Shown: one piece after another, positions 1-6,797 of the stretch
Layout: each line of letters opens with the position of its first letter
Position numbering within the stretch: position 1 is the first letter of the stretch
From: Candidatus Latescibacterota bacterium
GTDB taxonomy: Bacteria > Krumholzibacteriota > Krumholzibacteriia > Krumholzibacteriales > WJIX01
Length of the DNA stretch: 7,032 nucleotides
Reading direction: 5' to 3'
NCBI GenBank assembly: GCA_030621255.1
Contig: JAUXHZ010000052.1
Coordinates: 1 to 7,032, forward strand
Program-made: the position numbers and the translations under genes
Notes under the pieces: model-generated
What the model saw: only the letters and a program-made list of their open reading frames with translations
The model's database searches: none
Told to the model about the DNA's origin: nothing

Positions 1-1
1 T

Positions 2-55
2 CGAATCCAGAGGGGAATACAGGCCCTGCCTGACCCCATCATCGATACGCACCAG
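2..55 (-). other. Possible TetR-like C-terminal coding trace (remnant or chance), running off the left edge
   Basis: Read on the minus strand from 55 down to 2, this stretch encodes LVRIDDGVRQGLYSPLDS. That resembles residues 146-160 of the neighbouring repressor (VDDGVQSGLFRPLDP): DDGV, GL and PLD align with the same spacing. In-frame upstream there is a TGA at 58-56, and the residues before it do not resemble the repressor. It is therefore either a decayed fragment of a second TetR-type gene or a chance match. The codons differ from those of the intact gene, so it is not a recent exact duplication. A competing reading is a plus-strand open frame from 2 to a TGA at 86-88, ending in GIKVVML, which could be the tail of a convergent gene overlapping the repressor stop by 11 bases. 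Neither reading is secure because the window cuts here. Confidence 0.22.
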
Positions 56-77
56 TCACCCATCGGGATCAAGGTTG

Positions 78-728
78 TTATGTTATGACATCAGCCCCTG
101 GTCCATTTTTTGACCCCGCAGTTATGCCATGCAGAATAACCTCGGATATCAGCTTCGCATCATCTTCGATGTTTTCCGAACTCTTGCTCCAGAGGCGATT
201 AATGGCCACAGCAATGGTTGCCTCAATGAATATGGCAGCTACCTTTGAGGGGTCTAAAGGGCGGAAGAGGCCTGACTGTACACCGTCATCTACGACCCTT
301 GTTATCTTTTCAACAAAAGTCCAGTATCGGCTGGTTCGGTAACGCCTTCTTTGTGCATGAGCTTGCTGGCGATCGTAGAGAAGAACACGGAAAAAGTCCT
401 GGTGCGCATCGAAGTAGCTTAAATGATGAAAAGTAAATCTTTCAAGTTTCTTGTCCGGGGAAAGGTCACTGTCGAGCACATCAGAGAGTTCTTCCAGCAG
501 CGGAGCAAGACTGGCCTCCACGGCAGATTCAATAATCTGGTTTTTGTTTTTGAAATGGACGTAAAGGGTGCCCTTGGCCACCCCAGCTTCTCTGGCCACC
601 CGCTCCATCGAGAAACCCTGAATGCCGTGTTGAGTCAGTATCTGGATCACAGCCTTCAGGATATCCTGTTTGGTGTGAGTTTCCAGAATCTTTTTACGTT
701 CGTGTTTTTTATTAACCATTTTGATCAC
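78..728 (-). CDS. TetR/AcrR-family transcriptional repressor
   Basis: This is a one-component DNA-binding regulator that normally represses its own or neighbouring genes until a small ligand binds the C-terminal domain. The 216-residue length is normal for the family. Residues 22-68 form the TetR-type DNA-binding domain, with the recognition region AGVAKGTLYVHF at 48-59, a very typical family signature. The rest is a helical ligand-binding and dimerisation domain, including DFFRVLLYDRQ at 111-121 and VDDGVQSGLFRPLDP at 146-160. The longest frame starts with GTG at 728; an in-frame ATG lies three codons later at 719. Neither has a clear Shine-Dalgarno sequence, so the start is uncertain by three residues. 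The gene is divergent from the tRNA/protease cluster and shows no functional tie to it. Ligand and targets cannot be read from the sequence; transport or efflux genes or lipid metabolism genes, common for this family, might lie beyond the left edge. Confidence 0.93.
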   Translation of the reverse strand: MIKMVNKKHERKKILETHTKQDILKAVIQILTQHGIQGFSMERVAREAGVAKGTLYVHFKNKNQIIESAVEASLAPLLEELSDVLDSDLSPDKKLERFTFHHLSYFDAHQDFFRVLLYDRQQAHAQRRRYRTSRYWTFVEKITRVVDDGVQSGLFRPLDPSKVAAIFIEATIAVAINRLWSKSSENIEDDAKLISEVILHGITAGSKNGPGADVIT

Positions 729-730
729 GT

Positions 731-790
731 GACGAAAACTGTATGGTCAAAGTTAATACCATGCGGTCAAGATAAAAACTTTCCGGTCAA
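731..790. promoter_or_regulatory. Three phased 20-bp repeats with GGTCAA/TTGACC core, candidate operator of the TetR-type repressor
   Basis: GGTCAA occurs at 745-750, 765-770 and 785-790, exactly 20 bp apart, immediately upstream of the repressor start. In the direction of that gene each unit begins TTGACC. Units 731-750 and 771-790 agree at 15 of 20 positions, sharing an AAAACT block as well as the core; the middle unit shares mainly the core. A looser inverted pair, GTATGGT (741-747) and ACCATGC (758-764), overlaps the array. Twenty base pairs is about two helical turns, so bound proteins would lie on one face of the DNA. Position next to a TetR-type gene and overlap with its likely promoter suggest an autoregulatory operator; this role is inferred, as no binding data can be seen. 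Confidence 0.55.
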
Positions 791-797
791 AAGTCAA
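769..797 (-). promoter_or_regulatory. Candidate sigma70 promoter of the TetR-type gene
   Basis: Read on the minus strand, TTGACT (797-792) is followed after 17 bases by TATCTT (774-769). The -35 matches consensus at 5 of 6 positions and the -10 at 4 of 6. Transcription would start near 762, about 35 bases ahead of the GTG start. One GGTCAA core (785-790) lies in the spacer and two lie at or downstream of the -10, an arrangement compatible with repression by bound protein. The TTGACC cores could also act as -35 elements, so the assignment is tentative. Confidence 0.35.
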
Positions 798-915
798 GCT
801 GAATAATAAAAAATTTCTATATTTCGGAGATTTTCTTAAGCGTGAGCATGAAATCTTCAATTTTACTTTGAAATTAATATGTTATGAAGTCCATAGAGGT
901 GAATTATAATCACTG

Positions 916-947
916 TTGACAATTGACTATGTGTTGACTATTATAAT
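916..947 (+). promoter_or_regulatory. Candidate sigma70 promoter for tRNA-Leu and the downstream tig-clpP-clpX-lon cluster
   Basis: A perfect -35 box TTGACA (916-921) is followed after 17 bases by TATTAT (939-944), which overlaps a perfect TATAAT (942-947) at a spacing of 20. Start of transcription would fall near 950-954, just ahead of the tRNA at 957. Two further TTGACT copies (923-928 and 934-939) sit inside the spacer. The flanking sequence is strongly AT-rich, as expected for a strong stable-RNA promoter. No other good promoter is seen between here and tig, so this may also serve the protein genes. Confidence 0.6.
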
Positions 948-956
948 ATAGTTCAA

Positions 957-1043
957 GCGAGAGTGGCGGAATTGGCAGACGCACTGGACTTAGGATCCAG
1001 CCCGCTTATGCGGATAGGGGTTCAACTCCCCTCTCTCGCACCA
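957..1043 (+). tRNA. tRNA-Leu, anticodon UAG, CCA end encoded
   Basis: The cloverleaf can be folded by eye. The acceptor stem is GCGAGAG (957-963) paired with CTCTCGC (1033-1039), followed by discriminator A at 1040 and encoded CCA at 1041-1043. The anticodon stem CTGGA/TCCAG (984-988 with 996-1000) encloses the loop CTTAGGA, whose middle bases TAG at 991-993 are the anticodon, reading CUA and by wobble other CUN leucine codons. A long variable arm (CCGC-TTAT-GCGG) marks a class II tRNA, as expected for leucine. The T arm is AGGGG (1016-1020) and CCCCT (1028-1032) around TTCAACT. The discriminator A and GG in the D loop agree with leucine identity. The gene lies 26 bases upstream of tig with no terminator between, so it may be cut from a shared transcript. 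Confidence 0.97.
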
Positions 1044-1054
1044 TTGCTGCTTGC

Positions 1055-1061
1055 AAAGGAG
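1055..1061 (+). promoter_or_regulatory. Shine-Dalgarno sequence that fixes the GTG start of tig
   Basis: AAAGGAG lies 8 bases ahead of the GTG at 1070, an ideal distance. The next in-frame candidate, ATG at 1079, would be 17 bases away, so the GTG is the better start. The site begins only 11 bases after the tRNA CCA end. Confidence 0.8.
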
Positions 1062-1069
1062 TCAAAATT

Positions 1070-2380
1070 GTGGATGAGATGAATGTTAAAGTTGAGGAAG
1101 TTAGTTCAGTAGAAAAGAAGTTATCGTTTGATATTCCCTGGAATGATGTAAAGAAAGAACTGGATTTAGTTTACCGGGACGTTGGCAAGACAGCCAAAAT
1201 TAAGGGATTCAGACCGGGTAAAACTCCGAGAAAGATGCTGGAAACATATTATGGAGATCAGGCAGAAGATCGAGCGATATCTAATCTTGTAAATAAATTT
1301 TACTGGGAGGTTTTGAAAAAAAACAATATAGTACCGGTATCTGAGCCGGTCGTAGATCAGAGTGGAATCGAAAAGGACAAGAATTTTACATTTTCGGCAA
1401 CTGTTGAAGTTGAACCCGTAATTGAGCCGAAGGATTATGTTGACCTTGAACTTGAAAAAGAGGAGAAAGAAGTTACGGATGAAGATGTGCAGGCAAAACT
1501 TGAGGAACTTCGTAATATGCACGCCACTCTTGATGATATTGATAGCGATAGAGGTATTATCGAAGGAGATTTTACATATATAGATTTTGAGGGAAAGCTT
1601 GACGACAAATCTATCAAGGAGTTAACGCAAGAAGATTATATGCTTGAGATCGGTTCCAAAAGGTTTCTTCCCGGCTTTGAAGAGCAATTGATCGGGCTGA
1701 AAAAAGGAGAAACAAAAGAGTTTATAGTAAAAATTCCAGACGATTATTTCTCAGAAAAGATTGCCGGAAAAGATACTTCTTTTTCGGTTACGGTAAGAAA
1801 CATCAAAGAGAAAATATTACCGGAGCTGGATGAGGACTTCGTGAAAAATTTTGAGAAATACGAATCTCTGGATGAGCTAAAACAGGATATAAAAAAATCC
1901 CTTGAAGAAGAAAATAAAGTTAGAGCCGATATGGAGTTAAGCACTCATGTTATTGAGAAACTCCTGGAGAAGAATGAGTTTCAGGTTCCTCCTTCATTTG
2001 TGGAAAAGCAGGTTTTCTCAATGATGATCGATACTCAGCGGAGGATGATCCTTGGAGGCATGGATCCTGAGAAGGCTGCCGAAAACAGTTCAAATTTACA
2101 CGACAAGTTAAAAGGTGATGCAGAAAAGATGGTAAAAACTTCTTTCCTTATTGGTAGCATTGCCAAAAAAGAGTCCATCACGGTTGATGAAAAGGATGTA
2201 GAAGAAAAATTAAGGGATTTTGCCGGGAAATATGCACAGGATTATGAATCGTTAAAGAAATCTTATGAAGAGGACAACAGGATGGAGAGTTTCAAGATGA
2301 AAATTTTTGAAGAAAAGACACTTGATTTTATAAAGGAGAAGGCTAAAATAAAACTTGTAAAAAAAGCGGAGGGAAAGTAA
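1070..2380 (+). CDS. tig: Trigger factor, ribosome-associated chaperone and peptidyl-prolyl isomerase
   Basis: Trigger factor binds the ribosome next to the nascent-chain exit tunnel, shields emerging chains and can catalyse prolyl isomerisation, acting in the cytoplasm. The 436-residue length matches the family (E. coli 432). The N-terminal ribosome-binding domain (about 1-115) carries the signature GFRPGKTP at 46-53, whose F-R-x-x-K core contacts the ribosomal protein L23 region. An FKBP-like isomerase domain occupies about 160-247, with EIGSKRFLPGFEEQLIGLKK at 193-212. The remainder (about 248-436) is the helical, charged C-terminal substrate-cradling domain, beginning with LPELDEDFVK at 250-259. 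Translation starts at GTG, supported by a well-placed AAAGGAG. The gene follows tRNA-Leu by 26 bases and its TAA directly abuts the clpP ATG, consistent with translational coupling. Nothing is broken or missing. Confidence 0.98.
   Translation: MDEMNVKVEEVSSVEKKLSFDIPWNDVKKELDLVYRDVGKTAKIKGFRPGKTPRKMLETYYGDQAEDRAISNLVNKFYWEVLKKNNIVPVSEPVVDQSGIEKDKNFTFSATVEVEPVIEPKDYVDLELEKEEKEVTDEDVQAKLEELRNMHATLDDIDSDRGIIEGDFTYIDFEGKLDDKSIKELTQEDYMLEIGSKRFLPGFEEQLIGLKKGETKEFIVKIPDDYFSEKIAGKDTSFSVTVRNIKEKILPELDEDFVKNFEKYESLDELKQDIKKSLEEENKVRADMELSTHVIEKLLEKNEFQVPPSFVEKQVFSMMIDTQRRMILGGMDPEKAAENSSNLHDKLKGDAEKMVKTSFLIGSIAKKESITVDEKDVEEKLRDFAGKYAQDYESLKKSYEEDNRMESFKMKIFEEKTLDFIKEKAKIKLVKKAEGK
2368..2373 (+). promoter_or_regulatory. 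Shine-Dalgarno sequence of clpP, inside the end of tig
   Basis: GGAGGG lies within the last codons of tig and ends 7 bases before the clpP ATG at 2381. A ribosome finishing tig would terminate at the base before this start, so re-initiation or coupled translation is likely. Confidence 0.8.
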
Positions 2381-2974
2381 ATGGCCTTGATTCCGATGGT
2401 GGTTGAGCAGGATGGCAGAGGGGAAAGAGCTTTCGATATATATTCAAGGCTCTTAAAAGACAGGATAATTTTTATCGGCCAGGCTATTGAAGATAACATG
2501 GCGAATGCCGTCATAGCACAGCTACTCTTCCTCGAAGCTGAAGACGCTGAGAAAGACATTTTTATTTATATAAATTCTCCCGGCGGCGTTGTCTCTTCCG
2601 GGTTGGCGGTTTATGACACAATGCAGTATATATCCTGTGATATTGCAACTATATGTATGGGACAGGCCGCCAGTATGGGAGCGGTGATTCTTGCCGCGGG
2701 GGCGAAGGGAAAAAGATCAGCTCTTCAGCATTCGAGAATTATGATTCATCAACCTTCAGGGGGGTCTCAGGGACAGGCCAGTACGATTGAGATTTATACC
2801 AAGGAGATTCTGAAACTGCGATCTAAGTTAAACGGTATACTCGCGGAGCATACCGGGCAGAAACTCAAGAAGGTAGAAAAGGATACGGACAGGGATTTCT
2901 TCATGTCGGCAGAGGAAGCTCTTCAATACGGGGTTGTGGATAAGGTTCTTACTTCAAAGAAGAATTCTAAATAA
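2381..2974 (+). CDS. clpP: ATP-dependent Clp protease proteolytic subunit
   Basis: ClpP is the serine peptidase that forms a double heptameric chamber and degrades proteins threaded in by ClpX or ClpA-type unfoldases. The catalytic triad is visible: Ser98 in GQAASMGA (94-101), His123 in MIHQPSGG (121-128) and Asp172 in DTDRDFFM (168-175). The oxyanion region SPGG is at 66-69. The 197 residues cover the whole mature fold. The protein starts [10 protein letters not shown], equivalent to the processed N terminus of E. coli ClpP (ALVPMVIEQ), so there is essentially no propeptide. The in-frame tig TAA immediately before the ATG rules out a longer start. These N-terminal residues normally form the axial gate loops. 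clpX follows after 65 bases, so both subunits of the ClpXP machine are encoded together. Confidence 0.98.
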   Translation: MALIPMVVEQDGRGERAFDIYSRLLKDRIIFIGQAIEDNMANAVIAQLLFLEAEDAEKDIFIYINSPGGVVSSGLAVYDTMQYISCDIATICMGQAASMGAVILAAGAKGKRSALQHSRIMIHQPSGGSQGQASTIEIYTKEILKLRSKLNGILAEHTGQKLKKVEKDTDRDFFMSAEEALQYGVVDKVLTSKKNSK

Positions 2975-3025
2975 ATAAGAACTAATGAGTAAAAAAATTG
3001 TATATTATAGAGAAGCAAATTTAGC

Positions 3026-3030
3026 AAGGA
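3026..3030 (+). promoter_or_regulatory. Shine-Dalgarno sequence of clpX
   Basis: AAGGA ends 9 bases before the ATG at 3040. The 65-base gap upstream is AT-rich with TATTAT at 3003-3008, but no matching -35 box and no terminator hairpin, so clpX is most simply read from the upstream promoter. Confidence 0.65.
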
Positions 3031-3039
3031 TGTGAGCCA

Positions 3040-4290
3040 ATGAAGAAAAAATCACAGACCCCGAGTTCGATAAAGTGCTCCTTTTGCGGACGAGGACAGG
3101 ATGAGGTCACAAAGCTTGTCTCCGGGCCTTCAGTTTATATTTGTGATGAATGTATCCGGCTGTGTAATGATATTCTCGAAGAGGAGATGGTTGCGGCCGT
3201 GTTTCACGAGCATGACCATTTTCCATTGCCGCACGAGATCAAAGACAGCCTTGATTCTTATGTGATAGGGCAGGAAGAACCCAAAAAGTCTCTTGCCGTC
3301 GGTGTGTATAATCACTACAAGAGGATCCAGCATGAAAAGAGCACAGATGATGTTGAAATAGAAAAAAGCAACATTCTTTTGATCGGTCCAACAGGTGTAG
3401 GAAAGACACTTCTTGCTCAGACTCTGGCGCGTTTCCTCAAAGTACCATTCGCGATCGCTGATGCTACAAGTTTAACCGAAGCAGGTTATGTAGGAGAGGA
3501 TGTTGAGAATATCCTGGTCAGGCTTCTTCAGAGCGCGGATTACAATATGATGGCTTCGGAAAGAGGTATTATTTATATTGACGAACTGGACAAGATCGCG
3601 AGGAAGAGTGAGAACCCGTCGATTACCCGTGATGTATCGGGTGAGGGGGTTCAGCAGGCCCTTTTAAAGATTCTTGAGGGCACTGTCGCGAATGTGCCTC
3701 CCCAGGGAGGCAGGAAACATCCGCAGCAGAAGTTTGTGGAGATAGATACAACGAAGATACTCTTTATTTGCGGCGGGGCTTTCCAGGGTCTCGAGGAGAT
3801 TATTGAAAGAAGGATCGGAAGAAAAATAGTAGGATTTGAAGCAGACAGAGGGCCTGATTATAAAAAGCAAATCAGTGAAATAATGACTCATGTACAGCCT
3901 GAGGACCTTGTTAAATATGGCCTTATTCCTGAGCTTGTCGGCAGGTTGCCTATCGTTTCAACACTACAGGATCTCGATGAACAGGCATTAATAGATATAA
4001 TGATTAAACCGAAAAATGCTCTTATCAAGCAGTACAAGAAACTTTTTGAAATGGAGGATGTCCAGCTTGAGTTTACTTCAAACGCCTTAATTTCTATTGC
4101 AAAGCTTGCGGTTGAAAGAAAAACAGGCGCCAGAGGGCTAAGGGCTATTCTTGAAGGCGTAATGCTCAATATTATGTTTGATATCCCGTCGAATCCGGAT
4201 ATTAAAAAGGTTATAATTAATGAGGAAACAATTAAGAATCAGGGCAACCCCGAACTGATTTTTAAAAGCGGAAATCAGAAAATGGCATAG
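3040..4290 (+). CDS. clpX: ATP-dependent Clp protease ATP-binding subunit ClpX
   Basis: ClpX is a hexameric AAA+ unfoldase that recognises substrates such as ssrA-tagged proteins and translocates them into ClpP. The 416 residues match the family (E. coli 424). An N-terminal C4 zinc-binding domain has Cys13, Cys16, Cys35 and Cys38 and serves in dimerisation and adaptor or substrate binding. The AAA+ core shows Walker A GPTGVGKT (116-123), the substrate-gripping pore loop GYVG (149-152), Walker B IIYIDELD (177-184), the RKH pore loop (225-227), the arginine finger Arg302 in GRLP and sensor 2 GARGLR (363-368). The loop that docks on ClpP, classically IGF, appears to read VGF at 264-266, a conservative change. 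All parts needed for ATP hydrolysis and ClpP docking are present. It sits between clpP and lon on the same strand, 51 bases ahead of lon. Confidence 0.98.
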   Translation: MKKKSQTPSSIKCSFCGRGQDEVTKLVSGPSVYICDECIRLCNDILEEEMVAAVFHEHDHFPLPHEIKDSLDSYVIGQEEPKKSLAVGVYNHYKRIQHEKSTDDVEIEKSNILLIGPTGVGKTLLAQTLARFLKVPFAIADATSLTEAGYVGEDVENILVRLLQSADYNMMASERGIIYIDELDKIARKSENPSITRDVSGEGVQQALLKILEGTVANVPPQGGRKHPQQKFVEIDTTKILFICGGAFQGLEEIIERRIGRKIVGFEADRGPDYKKQISEIMTHVQPEDLVKYGLIPELVGRLPIVSTLQDLDEQALIDIMIKPKNALIKQYKKLFEMEDVQLEFTSNALISIAKLAVERKTGARGLRAILEGVMLNIMFDIPSNPDIKKVIINEETIKNQGNPELIFKSGNQKMA

Positions 4291-4333
4291 ATAACTGGAT
4301 GATAGTTCACACAATTAAAGTAAATATTAAAAT

Positions 4334-4339
4334 GGAGAG
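4334..4339 (+). promoter_or_regulatory. Shine-Dalgarno sequence of lon
   Basis: GGAGAG lies just ahead of the ATG at 4342, with 4 bases after the GGAG core, a short but workable spacing. An overlapping out-of-frame ATG at 4332 ends after five codons at a TGA overlapping the first codons of lon; it is unlikely to be meaningful. The 51-base gap after clpX contains no clear terminator or promoter. Confidence 0.6.
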
Positions 4340-4341
4340 TT

Positions 4342-6759
4342 ATGGTTGATGATAGTGATATAGTACTGGATGATCAGGATATGGAATATCCGATAATCCC
4401 CCTGAGGGATGTTGTGATATTTCCTTCGATGGCGACCGCTATTTTAGTTGGGCGGCAGCCTTCCGTAAACGCGGTTGAAAAGGCTATAGAATCAGACAAA
4501 TTGCTGCTCGTAATAACCCAGAAGGATCCGGTTGTAGATGAGCCTGAGAACGATGATCTATACTCTGTGGGAACAGTGGTTAGAATTGGCGTGTTTTTCC
4601 GTTTGCCCGACGGAACTATAAAGGTGATGCTTGAAGGTGTCAGCAGGGTTCAGGTGGAGGAATATCTGGAAAGAGATAACCACATTGCGGCCAAAGTATC
4701 CCGGATTCTGGAAATCGAGAAGGACGACAAGCGGCTTGAAGCGCTTCAAAGAAAAGTTGAAGAGTTGTTTACAGATTACGTAAAAATGAGCCACAGGGTG
4801 CCAAATGAAATATTGTTCGCTGTAAAATCGATTGAGGATCCTTCTTCTTTCGCGGATACTGTTGCGGCGCATCTTGTAGTAAAAAATAAAGTGAAACAGA
4901 AGCTTCTTGAAACAGGCCTGGTAAATGAACGCATGTTTATTCTTATCGGTATCCTGATGGAAGAACTCGAGATATTGAAGCTTGAAAAGGGGATAGATGA
5001 TGAGGTGACAGAGAGAGTCCAAAAGAGTCAGAAAGAGCTCTTTTTGAATGAAAAAATGAGGGTGATAAAGGACGAACTCGGGCATAATGACAAATATAGT
5101 GACTTTACTGAACTGGAAGAAATGATCAAGGCCGCTGAAATGAGCGAGGAGGCTGAGAAAATTGTTTATAAGGAATTTAAAAGGCTCAAGCTGATGTCTC
5201 CCATGACTCCTGAAGCTACTGTAGTGAGAAATTATATTGATGTTATGACATCTCTTCCATGGAATAAAGAAACTAAAGATTCTTTGAATATCCAGAAAGT
5301 TAAAAAGAAACTGGACGCCGATCACTACGGCCTCAAGAAGGTTAAAGAACGGGTTCTGGAGTTTCTCTCAGTTGTTAAACTCACAAGTGAGGTTAAGGGG
5401 ACTATTCTATGTTTTGTCGGCCCTCCCGGTGTTGGTAAAACATCACTTGGCAAGTCGATCGCTAACGCAATAGGAAGGGAGTTTGTACGGTTCTCCCTTG
5501 GAGGAATCCGTGACGAAGCTGAGATAAGGGGACATAGAAGAACGTATATCGGATCGAGGCCCGGCCGAATTATTCAGATGCTAAAAAAAGCGGGAAGCAG
5601 GAATCCTGTCGTTATGCTTGATGAGATCGATAAATTAAGCGTTGATTTTCGTGGTGACCCGGCCAGCGCCCTACTTGAAGTACTCGATCCTGAGCAGAAC
5701 AGTAATTTTGTGGATAATTATCTTGAGGTTGATTTTGATGTGAGCAAGGTAATGTTTATTACAACAGCTAATGTGCTGTACACGATACCTTATGCCTTGG
5801 GCGACAGAATGGAAATTATTCGTCTGCCTGGATACCTGCAATATGAAAAGATTGAAATAGCAAGGAGATTTTTGATAAAAAAACAGATAGCAGAACATGG
5901 AATCAAGAGAAAGCAAATGAATATCACCACGGCTGCTCTGAGGGATATTATACAGTATTATACCAGGGAATCAGGGGTAAGGGAGCTTGAGAGAAAGATA
6001 GCAAAGATATGCCGCAAGGCCGCGAGAAGGATTGCCGAGGCCGGGGATAGTTATGATGGTACTATCAGAATTACCGGGAAGAATTTACCTGACTATCTTG
6101 GTATTCCCGCATATCAGGAAAGCGAGATTGACCAGAAAATGACAGTGGGGATGGCGACAGGGCTCGCGTGGACAGAATCAGGCGGTGAGATTCTGAACAT
6201 TGAAGTGACCCTTATGCCGGGAAAAGGAGAGCTGATTCTTACCGGGCAGTTGGGAGATGTCATGAAGGAATCAGCCAGGATAGCTCTTAGTTACGCCAGA
6301 AATAAAGCCAGATTGTTGAATCTGGACGATGATTTCTTTTCATCCGTCGATCTGCATGTTCATGTTCCTGAAGGAGCGATTCCAAAGGATGGGCCAAGCG
6401 CCGGAATATCGATGGCGACAGCTATGATTTCTTCCTTTTTTGATATACCGGTTCACAGAGATGTCGCTATGACCGGTGAGATGACCTTAAGAGGCAAGGT
6501 GCTGCCGATCGGGGGAATAAAAGAGAAATCAGTCGCAGCGCTAAGAGCCGGTGTGAAAAAACTTCTCCTTCCGAGGGGAAACCAGAAGAATATTCAGGAG
6601 CTTCCTGATCAGGTTAAAGAAAATGTGAAGATAATTATTGTTGATTCCATGGATGATGTTTTACCACATGTTCTTTCAAGAAAGCTTTCCTGGGGAATAA
6701 AGAGGAGGCGGAAAATCGGAGGTCTGTTTAATAACCAGGCGTCTCAGTCGGCAAACTAG
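4342..6759 (+). CDS. lon: ATP-dependent protease Lon (bacterial LonA type)
   Basis: Lon is a cytoplasmic homohexamer that unfolds and degrades misfolded and short-lived regulatory proteins within one polypeptide. At 805 residues it is slightly longer than E. coli Lon (784). The N-terminal substrate-binding LON domain spans roughly 14-210, starting at YPIIPLRDVVIFP (16-28). It is followed by a helical, coiled-coil-rich linker including KSQKELFLNEKMRVIKDELG (228-247), a strongly conserved LonA segment. The AAA+ domain has Walker A GPPGVGKT (360-367) and Walker B VVMLDEIDK (423-431, Asp427 and Glu428). The C-terminal peptidase has the Ser-Lys dyad: Ser686 in PKDGPSAG (681-688) and Lys729 in GGIKEKS (724-730), 43 residues apart as in E. 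coli (Ser679, Lys722). No membrane segment is expected, which separates it from LonB. A charged C-terminal tail (KRRRK at 787-791) follows. The gene appears intact and closes the protease cluster. Confidence 0.98.
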   Translation: MVDDSDIVLDDQDMEYPIIPLRDVVIFPSMATAILVGRQPSVNAVEKAIESDKLLLVITQKDPVVDEPENDDLYSVGTVVRIGVFFRLPDGTIKVMLEGVSRVQVEEYLERDNHIAAKVSRILEIEKDDKRLEALQRKVEELFTDYVKMSHRVPNEILFAVKSIEDPSSFADTVAAHLVVKNKVKQKLLETGLVNERMFILIGILMEELEILKLEKGIDDEVTERVQKSQKELFLNEKMRVIKDELGHNDKYSDFTELEEMIKAAEMSEEAEKIVYKEFKRLKLMSPMTPEATVVRNYIDVMTSLPWNKETKDSLNIQKVKKKLDADHYGLKKVKERVLEFLSVVKLTSEVKGTILCFVGPPGVGKTSLGKSIANAIGREFVRFSLGGIRDEAEIRGHRRTYIGSRPGRIIQMLKKAGSRNPVVMLDEIDKLSVDFRGDPASALLEVLDPEQNSNFVDNYLEVDFDVSKVMFITTANVLYTIPYALGDRMEIIRLPGYLQYEKIEIARRFLIKKQIAEHGIKRKQMNITTAALRDIIQYYTRESGVRELERKIAKICRKAARRIAEAGDSYDGTIRITGKNLPDYLGIPAYQESEIDQKMTVGMATGLAWTESGGEILNIEVTLMPGKGELILTGQLGDVMKESARIALSYARNKARLLNLDDDFFSSVDLHVHVPEGAIPKDGPSAGISMATAMISSFFDIPVHRDVAMTGEMTLRGKVLPIGGIKEKSVAALRAGVKKLLLPRGNQKNIQELPDQVKENVKIIIVDSMDDVLPHVLSRKLSWGIKRRRKIGGLFNNQASQSAN

Positions 6760-6797
6760 AATACCGTGGGATATTTTTAAAAAAGGGCAGGGGATTT

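Noticed and set aside
423..806. Plus-strand open frame of 127 codons across the TetR gene start and the repeat array
   Set aside because: It is antisense to a clear TetR DNA-binding domain, has no family-like features and no convincing ribosome binding site.
800..915. Short open frames in the AT-rich spacer, such as those starting at 850 and 892
   Set aside because: They are only about 7-11 codons long without good ribosome binding sites; nothing supports a small protein or leader peptide here.
957..1043. tRNA-Leu as an integration site of a mobile element
   Set aside because: No integrase gene and no repeated copy of the tRNA 3' end is visible within the window.
1044..1056. Small inverted repeat TTGC-TGCTT-GCAA after the tRNA
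   Set aside because: The stem is only 4 bp with no T tract and overlaps the tig ribosome binding site, so it is not a credible terminator.
2975..3039. Possible promoter ahead of clpX (TATTAT at 3003-3008)
   Set aside because: No acceptable -35 box lies 16-18 bases upstream, and AT-rich gaps produce such -10-like strings by chance.
4558..5325. Long minus-strand open frame (255 codons) inside lon
   Set aside because: It lies wholly antisense to a strongly conserved lon region, is rich in Phe, His and Leu as expected of a reverse-frame shadow, and shows no recognisable domain.
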